Source: Megasphaera geminata F0357
Lineage (GTDB): Bacteria; Bacillota; Negativicutes; Veillonellales; Megasphaeraceae
NCBI RefSeq assembly: GCF_000239275.1
Contig: NZ_JH417588.1
Span: forward strand, 53,383 to 96,078
Length of the DNA stretch: 42,696 bases
Direction of reading: 5' to 3'
Positions 19,458 through 27,315 of the stretch are shown here, in pieces; position 1 is the first letter of the stretch, and the number at the start of each line of letters is the position of its first letter. The notes below the pieces were generated by a model. That model did no database searches. It was not told where the DNA came from and was given only the letters and a program-made list of their open reading frames with translations. Both the position numbers and the translations under genes were made by a program.

Positions 19458-19491
19458 AAAAATCCCGCTCACGCAAGTGAACGGGATTTTT
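19458..19491. terminator. Bidirectional terminator between nadE and the RND pump gene
   Basis: A 15-base stem with one mismatch (19458-19472 with 19477-19491) closes a GCAA loop. The outer A and T runs allow termination of both converging units. Confidence 0.9.
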
Positions 19492-19497
19492 ACTGTT

Positions 19498-22400
19498 TTA
19501 ATCACTTAATCTGGTAATTTTTCCTTCATCACGAATTTTCTTTCCGCCGCCTATACTTTCAATGATAATGAAAAGCATGGGAATGATGAAGACCCCGAAA
19601 ATTGTCGCCACCGACGTACCGAAAACGACAGTAACACCCATGGTGACACGGGATGCCGCGCCGGCACCGCTGGCAACGGCCAAGGGGATACAACCCATGA
19701 CGAAGGCGAGAGATGTCATAACGATCGGCCGCAGTCGAATTTTTGCCGCTTCAATAGCTGCTGAAACGACATCCATTCCCCGTTCATCGACACGTACTTT
19801 AGCGTATTCGATGATAAGAATAGCATTTTTCGCAGCCAGACCGATTACGGCAAGGATACCGATTTGGAAGTAGATATTATTCGTCTGGTTCAAGAGGAAA
19901 ACAAATAGAGAGGCGCCGAAGAGACCTGTCGGGACGCTGAAAATAACGGAGAAAGGAACTTTCCAGCTTTCATAAAGAGCCGCCAGCACAAGAAATACGA
20001 AAAGAAGCGCCAAAGCAAAGACATAAACGGTCTTACTGCCGGCCGCTATTTCTTCACGGCTCATGCCGGACCATTCGTAGGCATACCCTTCGGTCAGGAC
20101 AGAATCGGCCGTTTCCTGCAGAGCCGTCAACGCATCACCGGAACTTGAACCCGATGCGGGCGTCCCCATGACCTTAATAGCCGGATAGTCGTTAAACCGG
20201 GTAATCATCGGTGCCGTTCCGGTCATCACCGGTCTTACAAAATTATCGACCGAAATAAGCTCGTTATTACTGTTACGCACATAGATATGGCGGTTGTCCT
20301 GGATTTTTTCCCTGAACTCCGGAGCCGCCTGGAGAATAACTTTAAAGTTACGGCCGAAGGTTGTAAAATCGTTAACCTGATAGGAGCCGTAATACGTTTG
20401 CAGCACTGCGTATAAATCAGTCAGCGCCACATTTTCACGGGCAACCTTGTCTCTATCGATTTCCAGCTGGTAACTGGGCGTATCGTTGGAGAAAGATGTA
20501 TAAATCGAACCGATTTCGGGACGTTTCCGCGCTTCGGTGATAAACTTCGTCGTCATATCCGCCAGTTCCGCCGTCGTGTGGCTGCCGCGGTTTTCAATCT
20601 CAATGGTAAAGCCCGAGCTCGTCCCCATCCCGTCAATAGGCGGCGGGTTGATAGCAACGACGGTAGCCTGGGGAATGGCGTTGCCGAACCCCATTGCCTT
20701 GCCGACCAGCGTATCAACGGACAGTTCCTTCGTCGAACGCTCCGACCAGTCATCCATCATGACAAAAATGACGCCGCTGTTGGCTTTTTGTCCGCTTGCC
20801 AGAATTCCGAAACCGATAATTTCCATGGCATCCTTTACGCCCGGCTGCTGCTGCAGCCAACTGCCGACCTTACGGACTATTTTTTCCGTTTCATTTTGCG
20901 ACGTTCCCTCGGGCAAGGTGACATCAACCATGGCAAAGCCGTTGTCTTCAGACGGCACGAACCCCGTCGGGATCCTGGTAAAGAGCAACCCCGTCAACGC
21001 GCTGATAAGGACGAGAAAGGCAACGCAGGCCTTTAAATGCAGCTGCAAATGAGCCAGCTGCTTACCGTACCAGTTTATAAATCGATCGAACCGCTCGTTA
21101 AATTTCTGGAAAAACGCATAAATCCCCCTCGCCTTTTCCGTCGGCCTGTGTACCCTCAGCATGGACGCACATAAGGCCGGCGTCAGCGTCAGCGCGACAA
21201 AAGCGGAAATAGCGACGGAAATGGCGATAGTTAGGGCGAACTGCCTGTACAGAATGCCGCTCATCCCGCTCAAAAAAGACACGGGAATGAATACGGCCGA
21301 CAAGACGCAGGCAACCCCGATAACGGGATTCTGTACATTTTCCATGGCGATGATCGTCGCTTCCTTCGGCTTCTTATCGTTGTATTTTATTTCATATTCG
21401 ACCGCTTCAATAACGACGATGGCATCATCGACCAGCAGGCCGATGGCAAGCACCATGGCAAAAAGAGTCAGCGTGTTGATGGAAAAATCCAATACCTGGA
21501 AGCATGCAAACGTCCCCAACAGGGATACGGGAACGGCGATCAGAGGAATCAGCGTGGATCTGCCGCTTTGCAGGAAAAGATACACAATAAGCGCCACCAA
21601 AAGCAGTGCTTCAATAAAGGTTTCAATAACTTCTTTAATGGACTCGCGGACAAATTGGGTGCTGTCATAAATAATCTTATAGTCCATATCGCCGGGAAAG
21701 CTCTTTTTCGCCTCTTCCAGGGCGGCGGTTACGCCGCTTACCGCCTGCATCGCATTGGCCCCGGCCGAAAGGCTGACCATAAAGCTGGCACTGGGCTGGC
21801 CTTTGTAAAGCCCGAAAACATCATAGCTTTTTGAACCGAGCTCGACCTTGGAAATATCTTTGACACGGACCATACTGCCGTCTTTGTTCGTTCTGATAAT
21901 AATATTTTCAAATTCATCGGCCGTTTTCAGACGGCCGTCGGCACGCAGCGTATACTGATACGCCTGATCTGTCGGTGCGGGCTGCGAACCGATAGTACCG
22001 ACTGCGGCCTGGGAGTTCTGCGACCGGATCGCCGTGATCACATCGGTTGGCGTAACCTTTAAGACATTCATTTTCAACGGATCCAGCCAAATACGCATAG
22101 CGTAATCGGAACCGAATTCCTGAACGGTGCCGACACCGTTGACGGACTTCAGCGCATCCATAAAGTACTGGGTCGCGTAATTCTTCATGAACGTACCGTC
22201 ATACGTACCGTTCGGGGAAACAAGCGCAAAGACCATAGCCATTGAGCTTGACGATTTTTGTACAGTTACGCCCGTACTCGTTACTTCCGTCGGCAGGGTA
22301 GCCGATACCTGACTGACACGGTTTTGCGTGTTAACCGTATCCATGTCCTCATCACTGCCGCTCTTGTACTGTACCGTCAGCGAATACGAGCCGCTGTCGC

Positions 22401-22650
22401 TGCTCGTACTTTCCATATAATCCAGATCATCGACGCCCATCATCTGCCGTTCAATAACACTGGCAACAGTCGTGCCGACAACTTCCGCGTTAGCCCCCGT
22501 GTACGCGGCGGAAACACGCACCTGCGGCGGTGTAACCTTAGGATATTTAGCAACAGGCAACGTCATTATCGATAAAATCCCGGCAATGGAAATAACAAGG
22601 GAAATAACAATAGCGAAGATAGGCCTGTTAATAAAGAACTTTGATATCAC
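19498..22650 (-). CDS. RND multidrug efflux pump, HAE1 family (AcrB-like)
   Basis: The inner-membrane, proton-driven pump of a tripartite efflux system has 1050 residues, the usual length. The N-terminus MISKFFINRPIFAIVISLVI is typical. The proton-relay residues are visible: two Asp in GLLVDDAIVVIEAVEYE (TM4) and Lys in IGLAAKNAILIIEYAKV (TM10). RIPTGFVPSEDNGF and MTSLAFVMGCIPLAVASGAG are standard family segments. The GTG start at 22650 follows GGGGGAG, 11 bases after the adaptor gene. No outer-membrane channel gene is adjacent. Confidence 0.95.
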   Translation of the reverse strand: MISKFFINRPIFAIVISLVISIAGILSIMTLPVAKYPKVTPPQVRVSAAYTGANAEVVGTTVASVIERQMMGVDDLDYMESTSSDSGSYSLTVQYKSGSDEDMDTVNTQNRVSQVSATLPTEVTSTGVTVQKSSSSMAMVFALVSPNGTYDGTFMKNYATQYFMDALKSVNGVGTVQEFGSDYAMRIWLDPLKMNVLKVTPTDVITAIRSQNSQAAVGTIGSQPAPTDQAYQYTLRADGRLKTADEFENIIIRTNKDGSMVRVKDISKVELGSKSYDVFGLYKGQPSASFMVSLSAGANAMQAVSGVTAALEEAKKSFPGDMDYKIIYDSTQFVRESIKEVIETFIEALLLVALIVYLFLQSGRSTLIPLIAVPVSLLGTFACFQVLDFSINTLTLFAMVLAIGLLVDDAIVVIEAVEYEIKYNDKKPKEATIIAMENVQNPVIGVACVLSAVFIPVSFLSGMSGILYRQFALTIAISVAISAFVALTLTPALCASMLRVHRPTEKARGIYAFFQKFNERFDRFINWYGKQLAHLQLHLKACVAFLVLISALTGLLFTRIPTGFVPSEDNGFAMVDVTLPEGTSQNETEKIVRKVGSWLQQQPGVKDAMEIIGFGILASGQKANSGVIFVMMDDWSERSTKELSVDTLVGKAMGFGNAIPQATVVAINPPPIDGMGTSSGFTIEIENRGSHTTAELADMTTKFITEARKRPEIGSIYTSFSNDTPSYQLEIDRDKVARENVALTDLYAVLQTYYGSYQVNDFTTFGRNFKVILQAAPEFREKIQDNRHIYVRNSNNELISVDNFVRPVMTGTAPMITRFNDYPAIKVMGTPASGSSSGDALTALQETADSVLTEGYAYEWSGMSREEIAAGSKTVYVFALALLFVFLVLAALYESWKVPFSVIFSVPTGLFGASLFVFLLNQTNNIYFQIGILAVIGLAAKNAILIIEYAKVRVDERGMDVVSAAIEAAKIRLRPIVMTSLAFVMGCIPLAVASGAGAASRVTMGVTVVFGTSVATIFGVFIIPMLFIIIESIGGGKKIRDEGKITRLSD

Positions 22651-22661
22651 TTTTTCTCCCC

Positions 22662-23819
22662 CTATTTCGCCTGGCCGTCATCGGCGGAAGGATTCAAAAT
22701 ATCATCCTTCGTCAACAGCCGCTGGTTCAGCTTGGCGCCGTTGGCCTTCTGATACCCGTCAACAATAATAATATCATTGTCCTGTAAACCGTCCGTAATC
22801 AGCCAGAATTTGCCGATTTGCGGCCCTACTTTTACTTCTTTCTGCTTGGCTTCGCCGTTTTCGTCGATAACGGAAATGAAGTACTTGCCGAGAGTCTGCT
22901 GCACTGCGCGCTGCGGGACGGTAATGGCTTTTCTTTTCACCTGCGCATCGGAAACGACGGTCGCATACATTCCCGGCAGGAGGAGATTTTCCGGATTATC
23001 GAAAACGGCTTTCACAACAATGGAGCCGGAAGTGCCGTCCATGCCGTGATTGACCTGAGCAACATGGCCTTCATAAGCGTATAAGGTACCGTCACTGAGG
23101 CGAAGCTTCAAGTGATTGCCCCAGGAAGCGGGACTGCCGTCTCCCGCTTTGATCATATCCAGATACTCCGCTTCACTGACAGAAAATTCAACAAAAACGG
23201 GGATATTCGAAGAAATCGTTACGAGCTGTGTGCCGCCGGCAGTGGCAAAGGTCCCGACAGGGACATCATCAACATTGAGCGTACCGCTAAAAGGCGCATA
23301 GACGATCGTATCGTCCATATTATCCTGTGCGGCGGCAACCTGTGCTTCCTGCGCCTGAAGAACGGCATTCTGCTGTGCCGTGGCGGCTTCCTGATCCGTT
23401 ACGGTCTGCACGGCAATGGCATCTTCATCGGCCAGTGTCCGGTAACGGCGCAGGTTGAGCTGCTGATTGGCAAGATTTGCCGCAGCCTGCGCTTCATTGG
23501 CTTTTGCCGCGTTCAGGGCCGCCTGATAAGAGCGGCTGTCCAGACGGAACAAAGGCTGTCCCTCGGCAACGGTCTGACCGCCCTGTACATATTTTTCCAA
23601 AACGCGGCCGGAAATTTTAGGCATAACCGGTACCTTATCCGTCGCCGAAACAATACCGCTGTATTCGGCGGGAACAACCGTATCTTCCGCCGTCACGCGA
23701 TATGTATTGACGGACACCGCCTGTTTATTTACTCCTTCCTGGCCGCCGCAACCCGCCATTATCGCGGCAATGGCGACCGCCGCCAGACTTACTGCCAAAC
23801 CTTTATGTCTTGACCACAT
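22662..23819 (-). CDS. RND efflux periplasmic adaptor lipoprotein (AcrA-like)
   Basis: The 385-residue membrane-fusion protein links the pump to an outer-membrane channel. The signal peptide ends in the lipobox IMAGC, so the mature protein should be a lipoprotein. The barrel-sandwich hybrid half-motifs are GRVLEKYVQGGQTVAEGQPLF and DTIVYAPFSGTLNVDDVPVGTF. A coiled-coil hairpin rich in Ala and Gln lies between them, near residues 105-170. A beta-barrel and membrane-proximal domain complete the protein. AGGAGG precedes ATG 23819. It sits between the regulator and the pump. Confidence 0.94.
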   Translation of the reverse strand: MWSRHKGLAVSLAAVAIAAIMAGCGGQEGVNKQAVSVNTYRVTAEDTVVPAEYSGIVSATDKVPVMPKISGRVLEKYVQGGQTVAEGQPLFRLDSRSYQAALNAAKANEAQAAANLANQQLNLRRYRTLADEDAIAVQTVTDQEAATAQQNAVLQAQEAQVAAAQDNMDDTIVYAPFSGTLNVDDVPVGTFATAGGTQLVTISSNIPVFVEFSVSEAEYLDMIKAGDGSPASWGNHLKLRLSDGTLYAYEGHVAQVNHGMDGTSGSIVVKAVFDNPENLLLPGMYATVVSDAQVKRKAITVPQRAVQQTLGKYFISVIDENGEAKQKEVKVGPQIGKFWLITDGLQDNDIIIVDGYQKANGAKLNQRLLTKDDILNPSADDGQAK

Positions 23820-23837
23820 GGTATTAAATTCCTCCTC

Positions 23838-24407
23838 TTACTTTTTTATGCCGTATAAAACAATACGCATACACTCATCCATATACTCGGGGTACGTAAG
23901 ATACCGCTCGTCATCAAGCTCATCAAGATGGTTCAGAATACTGTTTCCCGCCCCCATAAGCATATGCAGTAAGGCAAGAGCATAAAAGTTCTTATAGCCC
24001 TTTGTCTTTTCCACATCTTGAAGAAAATGCAATAATAAGTCCCAATCACGCTTGCTCTGCACTTCCAGATCCGGCCCTATGTCGGGCATTTTTCTCAAAA
24101 TAGCTTCATACTGACGCAGAGAAATAAGCTCGATCAGCTCCGATCGGGCATGAAAATAAGCCAGCAGCTTATCCTCTATGCTCATTTTTTTATCGTTGAT
24201 TAACCGGACATGATGAGCATATAAATCATCCATAACGGAAATAATAGCTTCTTTGACAATTTCCTGCTTTGACGAAAAATGTTCATATAAAGTCCGCTTG
24301 CTGATATGCAGATGCCGGGCCAGGTCATCCATATGAAAATCCGGGCCCCGCTGATTCAGTTCTTTGAGCGCGACCTTCAAAACTTTGTCGCGAATAGTCT
24401 CCTCCAT
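23838..24407 (-). CDS. TetR/AcrR-family transcriptional regulator of the efflux operon
   Basis: The 189 residues start with the TetR helix-turn-helix domain (DDLARHLHISKRTLYEHFSSKQEIV, residues about 26-50). The C-terminal ligand-binding part is helical and variable. It lies directly upstream of the adaptor and pump genes and on the same strand, so it probably represses the whole operon including itself, relieved by a pump substrate. The target is inferred from position only. Confidence 0.9.
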   Translation of the reverse strand: MEETIRDKVLKVALKELNQRGPDFHMDDLARHLHISKRTLYEHFSSKQEIVKEAIISVMDDLYAHHVRLINDKKMSIEDKLLAYFHARSELIELISLRQYEAILRKMPDIGPDLEVQSKRDWDLLLHFLQDVEKTKGYKNFYALALLHMLMGAGNSILNHLDELDDERYLTYPEYMDECMRIVLYGIKK

Positions 24408-24463
24408 ATATCCCTCTTTTTGTTAACGTTTTATGTCAAAACCGGCACTGAAAACCCAGTACC

Positions 24464-24506
24464 GTATTTTAGTTTAATACAAAAGTCCCGCTTACGTCAA
24501 GTAAAT
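24464..24506 (-). promoter_or_regulatory. Possible promoter and operator of the tetR-RND operon
   Basis: On the minus strand TTGACG, near 24502-24497, precedes an AT-rich -10 region. Next to it GTATT and AATAC are inverted around seven bases (24464-24480). This fits a TetR-type self-regulated promoter, but the arms are short. Confidence 0.35.
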
Positions 24507-24540
24507 TCAAGGGTTTCAACCGTTCACAAGGTCCTCCGGC

Positions 24541-25038
24541 TTACACAAATTCTTTGAGTTTTTTTGCAGGCATTACCTTATATATAAGCGCGCCCAGCAC
24601 GGCTCCGACAACGGTATTGGGTAAAAAAGCAAAAACAAAGAAAAATAAAGTCGCCGTACGGGAACCGAGGATATATGCCGCCAACGGGTAAGAGAGGAGA
24701 CCGCCGAGAAGCCCCGTCCCTATGATTTCACCGACAACGGCGCCCCACAGTTTACCTGTCCGGGCATATAAAATGCCGGAAAGAGCCGCGCCGATCATGC
24801 TTCCGGGATAAGCCAATATGGTCCCCATTCCCAACGCAATACGTATTGACGACACACAGAAAGCGCCGGCCACACCGTAACGCCAGCCGAGAAAAACAGC
24901 AATTAAAACATTCAGCATATGCTGGAAGGGAAATGTCTTCGCTGCCCCCAGCGGTATCGAAAACGGGGCCAGAAGAATGCCGACGGCTACAAAAAGCGCC
25001 GTAAGCGCAAGCTTTCTAAGTCTGACAGTATCATTCAT
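24541..25038 (-). CDS. thiW: ThiW-type thiazole/thiamine-precursor transporter S component
   Basis: The 165-residue integral membrane protein has five to six hydrophobic segments and begins LRKLALTALFVAVGILLAPFS. Features such as GAAKTFPFQHMLNVLIAVFLGWRYG and GSMIGAALSGILYARTGKLW match ThiW, the substrate-binding component of an energy-coupling-factor transporter. It overlaps the end of thiM by eight bases, so it probably supplies hydroxyethylthiazole for ThiM. The ECF ATPases and T subunit are not in the window. Confidence 0.88.
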   Translation of the reverse strand: MNDTVRLRKLALTALFVAVGILLAPFSIPLGAAKTFPFQHMLNVLIAVFLGWRYGVAGAFCVSSIRIALGMGTILAYPGSMIGAALSGILYARTGKLWGAVVGEIIGTGLLGGLLSYPLAAYILGSRTATLFFFVFAFLPNTVVGAVLGALIYKVMPAKKLKEFV

Positions 25039-25861
25039 TTATGATCACGACCTTTCCATATGCATATATACGTTCCTCTGTAAGATTATAAATTTCATCG
25101 GCAAGGACGGAACGCAGTGTCCCCGGCCCGGCTGTACCGCAGTTCCGTCCGGCAATCTCTCCGGCTATTCCCATAGTCAGAACCCCGCTTAACGCCGCCG
25201 TGAACGGGTCGGCAACGGCCGCATACGAAGCGATCAGGGCGGTCGTCATGCAGCCGGTCCCCGTTATATACGGCAACAGCGGATTGCCGTTATGGACCTG
25301 TACAACCCGATCGCCGTCACTGATTGTATCCACCTTGCCCGTAACGGCAATAACCGTATGCAGGGTCATACTGAGTTTCTCAGCCAATGACGCCGTCATA
25401 ATTCTGTCGCTGCCGTTGTCCACACCGGCATTAATTCCCCATTTCCCCTCTGCCAGGCTTATAATTTCACTCATATTGCCGCGTATGGCGGCAAAAGGGT
25501 ATGTTCTGACCAGCGCAAGCGCCGTTTCCGTCCGCCATGCCGTACCGCCGGCCCCTACCGGGTCAAGAACAACGGGAATCCCTTTCCTTACAGCGGCCGC
25601 GGCAGCGGCATGCATGGACTGTACCGTGCTTTCCTGTAAAGTGCCCAGATTGAGGAGGAGACTGTCCGCAGCGGCAGCCGTCTCCGCAACCTCCGGCAGG
25701 GCCCGGGCCATAACAGGTTTGGCCCCGACAGCCAGGGTTATATTGGCGCAGTCGTTCATGGAAACGAAATTCGTCAACTCATGAATCAGCGGTCGGCGGC
25801 GGCGTAAACAGCGTAATGCATGAGCAGCCTTTTGCAAATATCTCTCCGTCACTCTACTCAT
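25031..25861 (-). CDS. thiM: Hydroxyethylthiazole kinase
   Basis: ThiM phosphorylates 4-methyl-5-(2-hydroxyethyl)thiazole in thiamine salvage. The 276 residues contain PLIHELTNFVSMNDCANITLA, VVLDPVGAGGTAWR, AIRGNMSEI, and the glycine-rich catalytic loop TGTGCMTTALIASY with the conserved Cys. The ATG at 25861 overlaps the end of the upstream yhcH-like gene. I see no clear TPP riboswitch before it, which fits its position inside a longer transcript. Confidence 0.93.
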   Translation of the reverse strand: MSRVTERYLQKAAHALRCLRRRRPLIHELTNFVSMNDCANITLAVGAKPVMARALPEVAETAAAADSLLLNLGTLQESTVQSMHAAAAAAVRKGIPVVLDPVGAGGTAWRTETALALVRTYPFAAIRGNMSEIISLAEGKWGINAGVDNGSDRIMTASLAEKLSMTLHTVIAVTGKVDTISDGDRVVQVHNGNPLLPYITGTGCMTTALIASYAAVADPFTAALSGVLTMGIAGEIAGRNCGTAGPGTLRSVLADEIYNLTEERIYAYGKVVIINE

Positions 25862-26330
25862 CCCCCGGAACGGCTATTTTCATAACAGCTTTACGAACAG
25901 CCGCTCCTTTTCCCGCAGGGGCGCAAAGACAACGGTGACCGTCTGTCGGGAAAAATACGGCAAAGGTTTTGCGTGCTTCCATGAGAAGAATAAAATCGTT
26001 TTCCGCAGGCGGGTTGTAAAAATAAGCATCTTTCGAACCGCGGTCTTCCGTCATCGCGCCCAACCGGCTAAGCGGTTGATACCCGATAACTTCCTCCCCG
26101 TCCAGAAGGACCTGCACATCAACATACCGGCGATGACATTCAATCTGCCGTTTTGCCGCCGGAGCGGTCTCGGCCTCATCCACATTCATGTAATTCAGGC
26201 CGCCCAATTCATACCGGCCCGCCGTTAACGCATCGAAGTCAAAAGCGGCCAGTTTCTTTATATGAGGAGACAGAAATTCCGGTAAGTTACGGATTTCCTC
26301 TTGCCATTGTTCTAAATTTCCAACATACAT
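25854..26330 (-). CDS. YhcH/YjgK/YiaL family protein
   Basis: The 158 residues match the YhcH/YjgK/YiaL (EbgC) cupin-like family in HRRYVDVQVLLDGEEVIGYQPL and FAVFFPTDGHRCLCAP. His and Glu residues in these motifs probably bind a metal. Family members are linked to sugar and sialic-acid metabolism, but no such genes lie nearby, so the role here is open. It follows ftsY by 11 bases and overlaps thiM. Confidence 0.85.
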   Translation of the reverse strand: MYVGNLEQWQEEIRNLPEFLSPHIKKLAAFDFDALTAGRYELGGLNYMNVDEAETAPAAKRQIECHRRYVDVQVLLDGEEVIGYQPLSRLGAMTEDRGSKDAYFYNPPAENDFILLMEARKTFAVFFPTDGHRCLCAPAGKGAAVRKAVMKIAVPGDE

Positions 26331-26341
26331 AGGTTGCCTCC

Positions 26342-27313
26342 CTAAAAATTTTCTTCTCTTTCTTCCGCGGCTTCTTCCGCTTCTTCCCGTTGCTCCGAAC
26401 CGGCCCGGTCAAAAAGGGCATCGGCAAATTGCGCCGCGTCAAAAGGACGTAAATCGTCCGCGCCTTCGCCGACTCCGACCCAACGGACGGGCACGCCCAG
26501 ATTACGCTTGACGGAAAGAACGATACCGCCCTTTGCCGTACCGTCAAGCTTTGTCATCACGACGCCCGTAAGGGGTACGGCCGCACCGAAAAGTTTGGCC
26601 TGGCTGACCGCATTCTGCCCTGTCGTCGCATCGAGTACAAGCAGTGTTTCATGCGGCGCGCCGTCAATATTCTTTGCCGCCACCCGGGCCATTTTACAAA
26701 GCTCTTCCATGAGATTATGCTTCGTATGAAGCCGTCCTGCCGTATCGACAAGGAGAATATCCGTATGTCTCGCTCCGGCCGAAGCGGTCGCGTCGAAAAC
26801 AACGGCGGCCGCATCGGCGCCCTCCTGATGCTTAATGACGGGAACCCCTGCCCGTTCGGCCCAAATTGCAAGCTGATCCGACGCAGCCGCGCGGAATGTA
26901 TCACCGGCGGCTATCATTACGGATTTGCCCCGGGATACATAATATTTCGCCAATTTGCCGACAGTCGTCGTTTTCCCGACACCGTTAACACCGACGATAA
27001 AAATAACTTCCGTACCTTCATGAGCTGCCGGTTCAACCTCATTTTCTTCAAGGAGCCCGACGATTACCTTTTCCAGATAAGGAATGACATCACTGCCGTC
27101 TTTTATTTCATGCGTTTTAACGCCTGCCCGGATCTGCTCGAGCAAATATTCCGTCGTTTCAATCCCTATATCGCCGGTGAGCATTACCGCTTCCAGTTCT
27201 TCATACATTTCATCGTCAATATCGGCATACCCGTGTACGACATTCTCAATATTTTTGAAAAGAGACCCTTTCGTCTTCTCAAGCCCCTTCTTCAACTTAG
27301 AAAAAAATCCCAT
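26342..27313 (-). CDS. ftsY: Signal recognition particle receptor FtsY
   Basis: FtsY is the membrane-associated GTPase that receives SRP-ribosome complexes. The 323 residues comprise the N domain (residues ~1-95) and the G domain: G1 GVNGVGKTTTVGKLAKYY, GDTFRAAASDQL, DTAGRLHTKHNLMEEL, TKLDGTAKGG. It lacks the long acidic N-terminal A domain, starting at once with MGFFSKLKKGLEKTKGSLF. Unusually it ends in a strongly acidic tail of ~19 residues after ALFDRAG. ATG at 27313 lies two bases after the smc stop. Confidence 0.95.
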   Translation of the reverse strand: MGFFSKLKKGLEKTKGSLFKNIENVVHGYADIDDEMYEELEAVMLTGDIGIETTEYLLEQIRAGVKTHEIKDGSDVIPYLEKVIVGLLEENEVEPAAHEGTEVIFIVGVNGVGKTTTVGKLAKYYVSRGKSVMIAAGDTFRAAASDQLAIWAERAGVPVIKHQEGADAAAVVFDATASAGARHTDILLVDTAGRLHTKHNLMEELCKMARVAAKNIDGAPHETLLVLDATTGQNAVSQAKLFGAAVPLTGVVMTKLDGTAKGGIVLSVKRNLGVPVRWVGVGEGADDLRPFDAAQFADALFDRAGSEQREEAEEAAEEREENF

Positions 27314-27315
27314 AG

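Noticed and set aside
19498-24407. A complete tripartite efflux operon
   Set aside because: No outer-membrane channel gene is present next to the pump, so only the regulator, adaptor and pump can be claimed.
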